A stretch of DNA of 64,000 bases from Gloeophyllum trabeum ATCC 11539 (lineage: Eukaryota > Basidiomycota > Agaricomycetes > Gloeophyllales > Gloeophyllaceae). Below, piece after piece: positions 21,895 through 34,731 of the stretch. How positions within the stretch are numbered: position 1 is the stretch's first letter; the number at the start of each line of letters is the position of its first letter. A model generated the notes under the pieces. The model ran no database searches and was not told the origin of the DNA. It saw only the letters and a program-made list of their open reading frames with translations. The translations under genes were made by a program, and so were the position numbers. The stretch covers positions 326,578 through 390,577 of the forward strand of contig NW_006920420.1 in assembly GCF_000344685.1 (NCBI RefSeq), read 5' to 3'.

Positions 21895-22357
21895 TTAGGC
21901 GCGTAAAGTCGCAAGTAAACTTTGCCTTTTACTTGTGTGGATTACCAGGATACTATATAATGTAACATGAGCTTGAGATTGTAGTGACATTGCATAGACT
22001 GGTCTCACTTCACTTCCGTCCGGATGGAGACTGAACTTCCCAAAATGCATATGTTCGTCATCTGTAATGTAGATGACATTGCATGGAGAATTGATTCTGG
22101 ATCCCTTGATCTTCTCTATGTCGACTTTCTTCCAGGAACGAAGCATATCCCGAGTATAACCGTGGTCCCCCTGTCTCGAGCATCAGCATCAACATCCGAG
22201 AGACAGCTGATACTTCCACTCACGAGCTCTTCTCGTTGAAGTTATTGAGGGACGAAGGAACGATGTGGGCGGCATCCATCAACATTTGCGGCACCGCCGG
22301 TACTTCGTTGTCTAATGGAGGCTTGATTTGTACTGTGTCGAGATTAATTGTGGGCAT
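21895..22357 (-). pseudogene. HNH-nuclease-like domain fragment
   Basis: Two minus-strand exons (22357-22224 and 22174 to about 21895, 49-bp GT-AG intron) read through MLMDAAHIVPSSLNNFNEKS, then MLRSWKKVDIEKIKG, SRINSPCNVIYITDDEHMHF and GKFSLH. The A-H-I-x-P-x-S-L block and the later INSP-N-x2-Y-x5-EH block are the first and second halves of the HNH-type domain common in agaricomycete proteins of unknown role. I cannot find a convincing N-terminus (the cysteine/R part) or a normal C-terminus, so this is probably a degraded or partial copy. Confidence is moderate for the family and low for the limits. Confidence 0.4.
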
Positions 22358-22952
22358 AGTACTTTCCCATCACTGTCATATTTCATTCCAGTGCAAGAGG
22401 AAAGCCAGGAGATATCGACTGGGCGAAATCTAATAATTTATCCACGCCTGGGCCAGGTCGAGTAAGTACTGCGGAAGCGCCACGGCTATGCGCGATAGAC
22501 AGAGCGACGGCAATACATCCTTGACCAGCAGGATTCGGAGCATAGCTGAGCATACCGGAGGGAAGCCTGTACTTGTATCCCTGGTCAGGGCTTCTCCGAG
22601 TGGAACTGTGTGTGTCGAGATGATTTTTTCTGCATCCCGCACAAGAACTGAGGTGGCGTAGGGGCCATCTTATATTGCGTTAAAATCCTCTGGAATATAT
22701 GTCAATACAGCGTATGTCGTCTTGAAGGACTGGGTGGAATTTGAAAACTAGTGTGGCATGGCTGCAGTCTGGCAGCCACAGCCACAGTCGATGCGCAGTC
22801 GCGCAGCCACTCAAACTCGAGTGCTATTTCGGGACGATGACGGCGGTGCTGCCAAGCGCAACAGAAACACTTTCTTCTCTCCACCACCGCCTCTTATACC
22901 CTCGTGCTCCCGTCTGCGCGTTCCACTTCAGCGTCGCCCTGCTCTAGCTATC

Positions 22953-23424
22953 ATGGACACGAAATCAGCGCCAGCATACCCCATCACGAACCAGCCGGCG
23001 AGCCCGGCGGACATGGACCTCTACGCGACCTACCACACGGGCTCAGCGAGCCAGTGCGCACACGGCGGGCGCTGCTCGCACCGACACCGTCTCAACAAAC
23101 GCTGGCTGCTCGTCTCAGCGCTGGTCTTCCTCCTCTCGCTGGCTCTCGCGGCGTGCGTGGCGCTCGCAAGCCCGGACTCGGGGTTGTCGGCGGTGTTCTT
23201 CGGCGGCGGGGAGGGCGTAGGCGGGGAGCTGCTGAAGCGCGCGGTGGACGATGGGACGGGGAATAACAACGGGACGTTCGTCAACCATAAACGTGCGTTT
23301 CATATTTCTTCTGCCAAGACTCGTAATTGATCTCGCGGTTCCCTCGTGTTAACACTGGACAGTGTACTTGATCGTTATATTTGTCGGGCTGTTCCTCGTT
23401 GTAGTGGCGGGTATCATATGCTGA
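22953..23424 (+). CDS. Small membrane protein of unknown function
   Basis: Exons 22953-23292 and 23363-23424 (70-bp intron, in phase) give 133 residues. The N-terminal 45 residues are polar with a Cys/His-rich patch (SQCAHGGRCSHRHR). A hydrophobic helix (WLLVSALVFLLSLALAACVALA) follows at about 50-71, then a Gly-rich loop with NNGT sequons, and a second, C-terminal helix (YLIVIFVGLFLVVVAGIIC). I recognise no family. Two-helix topology with short tails is the only prediction the sequence supports. Further downstream exons are possible: a good acceptor precedes a Cys-rich frame at about 23614. Confidence 0.55.
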
Positions 23425-24539
23425 GTTTCTGGTGCTGCCGAGGTGAGGATTGACTATCGTAGCCGCTTGTTGCGCACCTGACCGCCTTCATCCCAATCAG
23501 GCTCTTTCGAAAACCCGCTCTGCTGTCCCTGCTATCTCTGCGCGTGCTGCGGAGGGCTTGGTATGTGTTCATTCGTTCCACCCTAACGCCTTCACTGAGT
23601 ACGCCTTCATTACAGCCTGCCTGGAATGCATCGGCTGCGGGCTGTGCGCAGACGCTATTGACAATGCTTGATGAGAAAAGAATGGACTTACGCGATGAGC
23701 CAGTCCACCATGGACACGTTACGACATTCCTTTCCTCATATCCGACAGGGACCGAGGGACACTGCATTCACGGACACTGGACATCTGCTGTATATATCGT
23801 GGATAATAGGTACCTACCTCATCTATCTTGTATTTTGATGTTATACATGATCTTGGCCTGTGAATAAGCATGCAGTATTGGTAAGGTATGCAGGCTACTA
23901 TCCAGAGACAATCAGTCTATAGTCCGAAAGAGCCGCTTGGTGTGTCTGGAGGTACGGACAGTAGTCGCATTCCTCGACAACTCCGTCTTGACCAGGGTCC
24001 AGTTCCTGTTGTAAGCAGTTCTAACAGGCAGTCGAAACTTAGCGAGTCGCTCTATGATGTACACCCGAGGTTTTTGATACGCCCACTCCACGGGGACTCT
24101 ACCAGTCATCTCGCTGCACGCGCGCCGATGCTGCTTGTGAGTTGATCATGGCCGGTGACGTTAACACTAGTCGACCCATGGCGGGGACACGCTGATGGTG
24201 CCTCTACGCTTTCACACCCCAACCTAAAACCCTTACTTTGCTCGTACGGGCTCCGCCCTAAGTCCGAATAATATTGACATTGCTGACTGTGGCCCTGGGT
24301 ATGTGTCAGATAATAAAATAGGCCTAGGGCAGATGCAGATACACTCGGCGTGCCAATCTCATGAGACAGGCCTGGGGAATGTACCGCCTTGGTCCTAGGC
24401 TGATCTCCGTTCGTTCAGTCTTGGGACGGCGATCAGGGGTTGTCCATGTCATCACCTACGGGAGATTGTGAGCCTTTGACTCGAGGCGAGGATGTGGTGC
24501 GTGATCCGTGTATCTATCTATCTATGTATTTATTCTTCA

Positions 24540-27050
24540 GCTCTGAGTTCGGGGCGCATATATCAGTGGCGTTCGAAGCCGGCGACTGGGGGGGGGGGGG
24601 CATTCAATTGGGACTTCGAAGTATTCTTTGTTCAAGGCGGGGCGATGCCGAGCTAAGCCCACACTGTAAATGACTTTGGCGGATACCGTGGAACATTGTT
24701 CACGACCGCTGGCCGGGTTGTTCGACGGTCCGAGTCCGCGTCCGAGTCGGGACGTGGTAGCTTCATTGTATCTGTGATCGGCCATCACTCACCCATCTGA
24801 TACTTCGCTAGGCTGTTACAATACGCGACAGCTTGCGAACCCATTCCAAGACAGAGCAAACCCATTCAAAGACAGAACAGCGAACCGAGTACGGACCGTA
24901 GACCACAAGCGGGTCGAAGTGGTAGGTCGGACGACGCACCCTGCAGGGTCATTTGCAGGTGGGTACCCGAGAGGCAGAACATTGTAAGCCTCATCATCAT
25001 TGATACTCTATCATGATCGGGGTTTCACGCACACTTTTCCCCGCCATGTCCGCGGAAGTTACAGTGAATACGCGCGGACGGAATTCCCCAGGCTGCCTGC
25101 GTTATACGTGGCAAGTATCGAGTTCGTCCGCGAGCTGTGGATTCAATCCGTCCAAGCATGTCGTCGCTGCAGCGGCAGGAGGTCAACGGGTTCGTAAGCG
25201 CCGAGGCGGACGAGCCTACGCTTACGTTCATGCTAGTCCCTCTCGGTTTGTCCGGTCAATAGGTCAGTTTCGTTTGCGGGCGGGCTGCAGCACTGCGTTC
25301 GCGGTGCATATATCACTGGCGTTCAAACCGGGGAGGGGGGTTGCCTCGAGATTTTCGACGGTATTCATCAGTCAAGGCAGGACGAACAGGAATTGAATTT
25401 GGCAGGTAAATGTTCACCGCTGACAGAGTTATTCGACGGTCCGAGTCGGGGCATGGACGTTGTCCAAGCCTCATTGTATCTGTTATATTCTATGATCGGC
25501 CATCACTCACCCATTTGATACTTGGCTATGCTCCCGCAGTCTACACGCAGTACACTTGCGAACCCATTCGAAGACAGAACAGCCCCCCGAGTTCCGACCG
25601 TATACCACAAGTTCGTCCGAAATGGTGATAGGTCGGACGACGTTGTTGATAGGGTCGTTTCTGGTCGGGTCCCGGAGGTTAGGACTTGTAAGCATTATCA
25701 GTACTCTATCATGATCGGGGATCATTTACGCGCATCTTTTCCGCGTCATGTCCGCGGTAGTGAACACGCCGCGGACGTGATCCCTAGGCTGCTTGCGCGT
25801 TCACCTTGTTCGCCTCGCAAGTCTGGTATGGGTGCGAAAGGTACGCGAATGGTAGTTGGCTCGTCGCCTAGTAGAATATGCTGGCGTATGTGGTCCGACG
25901 TTGCTAATCGAACCTATTTTGCACAAGTCTCCGAGAGTCGTGACATTGTAAGGTAAGCACATTAATATTAACACTCTATCATGATCGGGGTTCATTGAAC
26001 GCACATCTTTTGCGCGCCACGTCCTTGGCAGTAGCCCGCTCCAGACGTGGTGCCCAAGGCTATTTGCGAGTTTACGTTGCGCGATGCTTTGAGCTTGGGC
26101 GTGGTTTGAATGAAAACGGTAGTCGGTTGTATGACCTACGGACATGTTCATCCGATGCTGCTGACTGGATGTTTCTTAGCCTGGCCCCGGAGCGTCGTGA
26201 AACTGTAAGGTAAGCATCACTGACACTATCATGATCGGGATTCATTTACGCACATATTTTCCGCGCCATATCCGCGGCAGTAGATGTGCCATGGACGCAG
26301 CTGCGTGCATTTTACGTTGCAAATATTGACGGTCGCTCCGCGGGATACGGATTCAATCTGTCCAGGTATGACGTCCGGCTGTTTCTGGCGGTCAACGAAG
26401 TCGCATAAGCGGAGGGGGACTAGCCTTCACTTAGGTTAGTCCCTCTAGGCTTGTTCTCTCGGTAGAAATTTTCCGGTTCTGGGCGGGCAGGCTACAGCTT
26501 GGCCGTAGGAAACTTTATGATGGGTGTCATCCGATGCTTCAAGTCTCGCCTTGACAATTTCGGAGGACCGGAAAATTCTAGGGAGGACGGCTTCCATAAT
26601 ATTCATTCCATACTAGGAAGACGGCGCTACAGTCGGCCCTTACCTTCAGGCTTCCGAGTGTTAGGGACTCGGCCAGAGCAGTGCAGCATTCATCCCGTCG
26701 TATCCAGTCTAGGGTAGGCAAGGTCGCGTGGCCCTGTAGATACGGCGGCGTGGAATTATTGGCCATTCATGGGTATGTCCCGAGACAGAGCTGATCAGTT
26801 ATTCCTGTCCGCTTCGCATACGAGCAAGGACATTAACTTGGACTTATCAGTAAGCCCACCTCCTTTCTTGTTAGCCAGGGTGTTGCTATGTGATACGTTG
26901 CTCGGATGAGGTGGACGCCTGGCAAGATTTGTGGTCGCCGGCGCCGATGAGTGCAGTTCATGGGATCGCTGACGAGAGTCGCGACATAGTATTGATTTGG
27001 TTTCTAGGATCCGTGATCGGGCTTCATCGACGCACCTGTTTTTGTTGTTT
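24540..27050. repeat. Diverged tandem repeat array
   Basis: A block centred on CTATCATGATCGGG recurs at 25007, 25705, 25975, 26226 and, weaker, 27010. Each copy is followed by TTCA..ACGCACAT.TTTTCC and CCATGTCCGCGG-like sequence, and each is preceded by a TTGTAAG motif. A longer unit also repeats: GCATATATCA-TGGCGTTC at 24555 and 25307, TTCGACGGTCCGAGTC at 24720 and 25434, GATCGGCCATCACTCACCCAT at 24777 and 25495, and GAACCCATTC-AAGACAGAAC at 24857 and 25558. Spacings are about 250-270 bp and about 720-750 bp. The copies differ by many substitutions. Confidence 0.65.
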
Positions 27051-30000
27051 TGTCCAGGGAGCTGCCCATGATTTCCTTTGTACGACAAGTCCGACTAGCG
27101 GAGGAGGGTCTGGGCATCCAGGCCAAGGCGTGGCCTCGGGACGGTCACGAGGACATCATCTAACGCTTCAAGCTCAAGTCTAGATCTTACCTACAGGGTT
27201 GTAGAGCCGGGAAACTCGACTCGGAAACGGCGACATAGCGTTCATTTCATCGGTCAATTCCAATACCGGGACTTCGCGCGTCCCGCCTGCTCTGTTCACG
27301 GGCATGTCATGAGTCAAAAGGTATCAATTGACCCGTCCTCAGACGCAGTCTAGTCCGCAGACAGGGTGAGTGCGGATTAAGTCTACCTGTTTACCTTGTG
27401 CAATAGAGAACCAATATCCTGTCAAACATGGTGCCTTCCAACATTGATCTGAAGCCGCGGAGATAGAAGACACGTATGTGGACGTGCAGAACACCGCGTT
27501 CATGCATTTCGCATAGGTGATTTCCGTTTTTCACATGTTGAAATAAACGGATGTCTGTCACGAAACATCTGGAATTCACTTTACTCGCGGTGAGAGCTGG
27601 GCCTTTCAGAGCAACGGCGAACTGGAATGACCAATACAGTACGTACAGCATTCAGCGGTTGACCCATCGCTACCCACTCTCGGTAATGGAGAGCTCTCGG
27701 TCACCATGTACAACGAGACGAAGTGCGCAGTCGGAGAATAGTATGGCCCGTCCGTGCGGCACGATGATTGTGGCAGACCGCGGCGCCTAACAACATACGC
27801 GAAAAAGACGGAGGTGAACATCCTTTCAGGCAATCCTGTCGCATTTACCGTATATCCTTATGGCTCCGGTACGCACCGGGTATTACTCCATGTCTGCGTT
27901 ACTTAAAACTTGACGACGGGCGGTCCCATCACTTCAGGGTTGCGGCGTCGGAGGGGAAACACCCTCCGCGAATGCTGAATATCCATATTTCGTTACCCGC
28001 AGTGGGCGGCAGTACGAACTCCGTTGGCGACAAGTCGCGACCTCGAGTACGTGAAGGTCAGGGCGTAAAGCAACTGAGATCGAGGCAGATCTCCAGAACT
28101 TGTCCGAACGCCACTGGCGTTGTCCGGACGGGGATTGCCGTTGCACGTGGCACACGTGGCCGACGCGAGTCGCGTGTCCGACTGTGTCCGAGTCCAAACT
28201 GACTCTCCGTATATTACAGGTCTGCCAGTGGATTCCCTAAAACGCTTTGAGGTTCTGATCTATGCACGCCGAACTGTTCAGCTTTCTCCAATCGGTCTTG
28301 CTGCTCTGCGAGTTAGAGCCCGAGTTTCCCCCGTGAGTCGTTCCGACCCGTCCTTGGCTGATCCTGCGAGGCTCCGTGCGTTCTGCTACTTCACTATGCG
28401 TACTTGCCTTGCCGGATTCATAACCAGGTCATTAAACTCCTTTACTCCCGGTCAAGTTCCTTGTGCGTTATTACGTTCATTGCGCTCAAGTCTTGACGCC
28501 GGCGTCCTACTCGGCGTCTTTCCTATCGTTTCCCCAACGGATCCGCACGTCAGCAAGGCTCTCCTCCTCGTCGGAGGCGCAACCTAAATCTGATTATACA
28601 CCGGACGTTCTATCCTCGGGCATCAGACGCAGATCCAACGACGTAGGCGCGCCAAGCCCTCGCGCGACGTACTCACTTTCCGACGGGTTACCATTCTCAA
28701 ATTGACTCGCATTCGTTGCGCATGCTCAGGACTGCCGGGCGCCTCGCTTGTTTCCCCGTGTTGTCTCCAAGAAGGCGCTTCATCCTCGAGCCTACCACAT
28801 GTGTGTGGACATTCATACGTTCTACCGCCAAGGGGGCTAAGTGCTGGCTGCTCGAGATGACTACGTTCTCCGCTGGATTCGCGGTCATTATTAGGACCAT
28901 TTAATCGCTGTCGACATCAGTTCGTTGCTTAGTCATGGCTTAATCCCGCTGACAGCTGTGGTGCTCCTTGTATGCAGACACTCCAGTCATGGCACCCGTC
29001 TGAGCTTTGCGTCTTGAGAATGTCCGACGGCACGATACAAACGGGGCATACCGACGGTGGCGTCTCTTCGTACCGCCGGACAAGAATACTCCGGGTACAT
29101 GCGAGGAACTTGTATCCTAGCATCCTCGCCCGCCTTTGACAACTCGCGGACGTCATAAATCAAGCATCAAGAATCCCAAGCGGCCACTGCTCTTACAGGA
29201 GTATTGAACCGCCTCCTCCGCCCCGCACGCAGTATACCTTATCCTCATCCAAGGCACATTCCCCGCCTTTCCGCCCGCCAGGGTCTCGACGATCCTTTCA
29301 TTTCATCTCGGGTTCTCCCTGGTAGCTGGCACGCCTAATCCCCGCATCCCCTCCAACGCGGACTTCTCCATCTTAGTCTATTCTTGGGCGCGACAATCCT
29401 ATGGGGTGGGGGTGGCTGCGGCGGGGTTCCTCTTTACCCTGTGGCACTCCGCGCTATTCCATCTTCCATATCGTTCTGTTCTGTTCTGTTCCATGCTATC
29501 TCTCTATCTATCTATTTATCATCCTCGTCATATTCTTCTGTTGGGCTATCGGAATAGGAGCGGGCTGGGAAGGTAGGCTCCGGAGAAGCTTGTGCACTCA
29601 CGGTAAGTAATTGAGGATTGGTACCGATATAGCTGCAGATACGCTTTCCGCGCTGGATCTTGCGGGGACCGGACGGTAGGCGGCGAACTCGCACTCAGCT
29701 TTTGCTGCGTAGTGTTATGCGAGTATTTATGGGCGTCCCTCTTCGTCATGCACTGCCGCACTGGAGATGGGGGCACGCGCATTCGCACGGGTGTAGCGGT
29801 GGTTAGTGCGTTTGAAATCTCTTTCCTCAAGTGCAGCTAGCTATCCGTGCAGCCAGTCGTCCATGCAAGCATTTTCGCGTTCATGTCGGATAATTGGACG
29901 GTTCGCGGGATCGTGCAGGGTGCTCGTGTCCATGTCCGTGTGCCCAGATCTGATATGGACTCGAGAGGCTCTACAGGCGCCGACGCTATTAACATCGTCA

Positions 30001-31262
30001 ATGCTGAATGCTAGGTGCTGAGGTAGGTATCATACAGCTTCCGCGTCCGCGTTGGCCTCCTTCCGACATTGTTTGGCCTTTGCATTCATGTATGCAAGCT
30101 ATGTTTATCCGCTGCGTCCTGTGACCCGGGCGTTTTATATGACGAAGGAGGGAGCGGGTTACGTTGGCTGATAGCGCGCCGGCGCGGGGGGATATGCTCC
30201 GAGAAAATGGGAGGTGTCTTTCATGGTTTACCTATGCCATGTGAATTTGACTCGGATGGATGTAATGATAGTTCGATTTGAATTTCTCTGGTTGAAGGAG
30301 AGCGGAGGCATTGAGGGGGGCGATGAAAGGTGGATACTGGGTAGTGACAGGCACTTTCGCTGCAGTAAGTACTGGCAGACGGTGAAGTCGCTGCAGTGCT
30401 CTAATTCGATATTCATGGGTTAGTGAAAGCTAGGTTGATGTAACATTGACATACGTAGTATTCTATTGGAAGGCGAGGCGATGTGTGACGAAGGCGTTCC
30501 TTCCTTCCTATTACAGTAGTGCCAGTTCTATATATGGATATGTCCAAGGCATATATTGATTTCCTTTTTTCTGTTTTGCTTCACTGGTACTTTGCCATAC
30601 CTCAGATAGAACGACAAATAGCTCACCTTTAAGCGATATATTTCCCTCTGTCTCAAACAACCATGCGTACACTACGGCTCACCGCTTTGCCTGCTTCGCC
30701 ACGTTGACGGCGTCAATCGGCAGCATTTACATACTTCATCTCATCTTGGAGTCAGAGCCGTAAGCCGAGATGAAGCGTTCGATCTCGGTGCAAAGTGTGT
30801 GCTGTTCGGTGAACAAAACGGATCGCGACAGGTATTTGCAGTGCTCGTTACGATTCGCCGGTCAAATCTGATGGGTTTACGACCTCCTTCTCAAGGCCGT
30901 GGTGGCATCGATGCGACGGTGAGAAGAGGCGGGGCATGCTCGTGTCGGCTGCATTTCGTTGTCGGTGGGAGTCTTTCCGTCTGAAACTGTGACCTGGTGC
31001 AGCAAAGCAACGGCGTTGCGAGGCGGGGATTTGCGCGGAGGATCATATCATATCACGGTGCCGGCGGGACAGGACGAAAGGGGCCGCGGACGGGGATCAA
31101 ACCTGGGTCGGAAAAGGAGATGGACGGCATTCGGAGACGGGCTTTGCTCTGGTCCACGCCCACGGAGCGACGGCACTTCACCGCGTCTGACATGACTGCA
31201 GGGACCCAACTCCCCGTCGCTCGTTTGCACTTCATCACCTGCCCGTCTCTGACACGGCCCCG

Positions 31263-31269
31263 TATATAA
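31263..31269 (+). promoter_or_regulatory. TATA box close to an ATG
   Basis: TATATAA lies 33-39 bases before the ATG at 31302, followed by a C-rich stretch. With normal TATA spacing transcription would begin almost at the ATG, so the leader must be very short. Confidence 0.45.
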
Positions 31270-31301
31270 CCCGCCCCCGCGCTCCCCCTCCCCCCACCGC
31301 C

Positions 31302-33341
31302 ATGCCCCGCCTCGACACCGTCAACGCTGAGATCCTCGCCCGCATCGCCTTCTACGCCGCGACCAACAGCGAGCTCGGGCCCCCCGCCGACCTCCTCGCC
31401 CTCCTGCTCACCTGCAAGTCGATCCACGCAGCCATCAGCCCCCCGACGAACTATGCGCTCTACGCCGATGCCTTTCGCGCAAAGTTCGATGTGGAACCCG
31501 TTCAGCGCCGCTTCCCTGACCGCTGGTCCACCGACAGGTGCCTTGCGAAAGAGTTAGTCAAGCGCTGCAAGATGCTCCGCCGAATGCGCAGGCGCGAGGT
31601 GCCCTCCCTCGAGCAGCTCACGGACGATCTCTGGACGGCGTACCTGATGATGCTCGAGCATGATAAGCACAACCGCACCCTGCTCGTCCGTTGGGCGGGT
31701 ATTCGTGAATTCTTGTGGCAAATCCTAGCTGCGTCCTTGACCAGGGGGTTGTTTGATTGGTTCAATAATAGAGAGGTCGCATCCTTAATCGTGTGGCTAT
31801 TTTGGATGAGCATGGACCGTGGTGAGTCTACATCGCATTTGTACCCAATATAAAAATCCTCAATTACTTCCAGATGACCTGCTCCGCGAGCACCCTCGCC
31901 GGCGCCTCGAGCTGCAAAGGCTCCTGCACCCATTCATCGTCGCCTCCTTCAAGTACCCCTCCTTCCACGCCCCAGATCTTCACCAACTGGTCCCCCTCGA
32001 CCCCGAGGAGCACCCGCCGCCGCCCTCTCCGGCGCCGACGCAGCCCCCCGTGCGCACGCTCACGCACTTTAGCCACCCGCTCACGATCGCGTGCCCGCCA
32101 CTGACCGCGGGCGCAATCCTCTGCTCCGCCGCGCGCACAGAGATGCAGCTCGCACTCGACACCGCCGCGGGCAGGGCCGGCTGGCGCGCGCTTACGCACC
32201 GCTCGGGCGTGCAAGTATGCACCCGCGCGCAGCGGGACGCGCAAGGCGCACTGGGCCCCGCAGTTGAAGACCTCGAGGAGTTCGAGAACCGCTGGAACGT
32301 GCGGTGCGCGTACGAGCCCCTGCCGGGGGAGAGCGAGAAGAAGATACTCGGGAGCGAGAGGTGGGAGGAGCTGTGGTGGCGCCTGGTGGGCTGCGCGGAC
32401 CCGTACGGCGACGGCGGCGCGCTGCGGGGGAAGGTGTACGAGTTCGGCGCGGCCGCGGGGCGCTGGCGCGGGCGGTACGTCATGCCCTCGCAGGAGCCGT
32501 TCCTCACGCTCCTCACGCGCCCTGCGCGGGTGTCGGCGCTCGACGTGCCGATCACGCACCGCCCCATGTATTGCACGCTCAAGGAGCACCACTGCTTGGC
32601 GGACGAGCAGCCGCTCGACTTGGGCGCGGACGAGTGGGGGGCGGACTTGTTGAATGCGTGGCTCCCCCGCGGAACCGAGTTGGTTGAGCGGGAGGTGGGT
32701 ACGCCTTGTTTTGTGTTGTGTTTTGCGGGATGGACTCTGGTGAGACGGTGAGCTGATTGTATGCGTATATACAGGACCACCTCGAAATCTACGACCCCGT
32801 ATTCGACCGCATTGTCAGGTATGAAACTCTCGCCCCGCCGGGGTCTTCGCACACCTACCTCTCCAAATCCGCCAAGGCGGAGACCGTGTGGATGGACGAC
32901 AGCGACTCCGACGACGAGGGCGACGACGGGGATCACGCGGACGCTCACTCGAACCCCACGTACATCGACTCCGAGGACTGGGAGGACACCGTCACGCACC
33001 GTTCGTCGGGCGTGTCGGACATCATCCTGACGGGCGAGACGGAGCATGCGCGCGGGGTCGCGTGGGGCCGTTACAAGTTCGTCGGGCGCGTGCGCGCGTG
33101 GGACGGGCTGGTCTGCCTGCTCAGGACGCCGGTGAGTATATGCGCTCAGGATAACTTGGCGGAATTTTCGCTGAGATGGCTCGGTGTTGTGCAGGCGGAC
33201 GCGGACTCGGCGGTGCTCGGGTGCTTGGTGTTCCGCGGGTACGTTCAGGGTGGCAACTTTGTCGGCGTGTGGAGGGACGTGAATACTTCTCTGGAGGTCG
33301 GCGGGTGGGAGTGCGGATTCGTGATGACGAGGGATGAATAA
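31302..33341 (+). CDS. F-box-like protein of unknown target
   Basis: Exons 31302-31821, 31874-32694, 32775-33131 and 33195-33341 give 614 residues, and all junctions keep the frame. The N-terminus (LDTVNAEILARIAFYAATNSE, then LLALLLTCKSIHAAISPPTN) has the layout of an F-box. The middle is an Ala/Arg-rich helical region with many charged residues, and an acidic stretch (DDSDSDDEGDDGDHADAHS) lies near residue 490. The C-terminal 100 residues are beta-rich (GVAWGRYKFVGRVRAWDGLV, LVFRGYVQGGNFVGVWRD), resembling a sugar- or ligand-binding beta-sandwich, a common ending of this basidiomycete family. GC content is much higher than in the flanking desert. Substrate recognition in an SCF ligase is an inference. 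Confidence 0.72.
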
Positions 33342-33956
33342 ATGGCCGCCTCACTCTTGGGGGAACCCAAAAATGCCTCTGCCGCGGAGGATTTCTTGCC
33401 AATGCTGAAAGACGTTCATGTTATTTATTTCCATCACCCCATGCATACCCTCATCCAATCCATTGATCACGATTTTTTTCATGCAATTTTGATGTGTAGC
33501 CTAGGTCAGATCATTCAAGTACTCTGCCAATGTATCATCATAATAACCTCCAGTTTCCCGCCACTAGTATTACTAAATGACGCTTAAGCACGCCGTCCTA
33601 CTTTGTAGTGCTTTGCCCGATTGTTTTCCCATTGAACATCAAGGACTAGTGACCTTGCCGCAGCTGACTTATCGCAATTTCTTCGAGTGAACGAACTACA
33701 GCTTGGATCGCGCTCCATCGATAGGCCGAACGTGCGTTCTCTATCTTTGGCTGTAGGTTAAGGTTAGACGCTCACAGTGAAAGAGAGAGGCAACGACTCG
33801 GATATAGGTGGTCTATTGAAGGCTAGAAACCACACCACCATCAAGGCGTGTTCACCCTCTCACCACGTTCCAGATGGAAGCAAGCGAAGTGTATTATAAG
33901 CTCAATGGCAGAAGCGATAGTATCTTTGGCTCCCCTCCCTACTGACCACCATCGAT
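33342..33956. other. Intergenic, nothing recognised
   Basis: This is an AT-richer spacer after a GC-rich gene, without motifs beyond possible 3' UTR and promoter sequence. Confidence 0.5.
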
Positions 33957-34731
33957 ATGTTCGCCCTGCGCAACGTCGGCACCCGTAGACGGAACCTGGG
34001 GCTCCTGGATCGCCCTACACTGGAGGAGACGCGGCAAGTCGCCCGCGTTGCGACTAGTATTCTGGAGCGCAACGGTTTGTCCTGCTGCGTCTTCGGGAGT
34101 ATGGCGTGCAACCTGTACGGCACGACTAGGACGCCTAATGTACGTCCCGAAATCGATCATTGGACTATAAAATCCAGGATCGTCGACCGCGGTTTACTGA
34201 TACATCGATCTGAAGGATGTGGATATAGTGGTCATGACCAGCTCGTACACCCAGGAGGAGCTGAAGGAGCTCATCCGCCGCTCGGACAGCCGGTTCTACC
34301 TCATCAAGCCCAAGACACCGAACGCCACGTACCGGGTGTTCTACTTCCGCCTGGACGGGTACAGGCGCAGCTGCAAGGTCGATATCCTGCTCCCCGGCAT
34401 CATGAGCATACCGACCATCCCACGCGGGCGGATCACGAAGGTCCACGACATCCCTGTGATGCCGCTGCCCGCGCTGCTGCTACTGAAGCTGCAGGGATGG
34501 TCCGACCATAAGGGGTCTACGAGACCCGATATGGTCGACAAGCAGTATGTCGATGTGCAGGATGTCAGCGAGCTGCTTCGTATCGCGCATAACAGAGATC
34601 TTTGGATGCCCAGTGAGACGTGGTTGCCAAGTGCCTTTCTGGACATGGGGGAGGAAAGAGTCGAGAGGTTTGTGGAAGAGTATACATCCACCAGTGATCC
34701 GTGGGAAGCAGTGGGGTATGATACCAAGTGA
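33957..34731 (+). CDS. Small nucleotidyltransferase-fold protein
   Basis: Exons 33957-34139 and 34216-34731 (76-bp intron) give 232 residues. After a helical lead, residues 46-67 read CCVFGSMACNLYGTTRTPND followed by VDIVV. This is the G-S...(D/E)xD signature of the polymerase-beta nucleotidyltransferase fold, and the intron falls exactly between the glycine-serine turn and the acidic pair. A third carboxylate may be Asp in CKVDILLP (about residue 118). The rest has a conserved LPALLLLKLQGWSDHK block and a helical tail. The family is widespread in agaricomycetes and uncharacterised; whether it transfers a nucleotide or is a pseudo-enzyme is unknown. No partner gene is adjacent. Confidence 0.72.

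Larger units (their letters stand above)
23425..31301. other. 7.9-kb gene-poor region
   Basis: I could not support any gene here. The longest open frame (28120-28587, +, 155 codons) has no motif, no convincing start context and no splice partners. The 24.5-27.0 kb part is made of diverged repeats, listed separately. There is a G13 run near 24588, and CTAT-rich microsatellites lie near 24510 and 29500. It resembles old, mutated repeat DNA. Confidence 0.5.

Noticed and set aside
28120..28587. 155-codon open frame in the gene desert
   Set aside because: No motif, no splice partners, Arg/Ser-rich composition expected from GC-rich noncoding DNA.
31864..33047. Long minus-strand frames opposite the 614-residue gene
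   Set aside because: They are shadows of a very GC-rich coding sequence; the plus strand has phased introns and a folded C-terminal domain.
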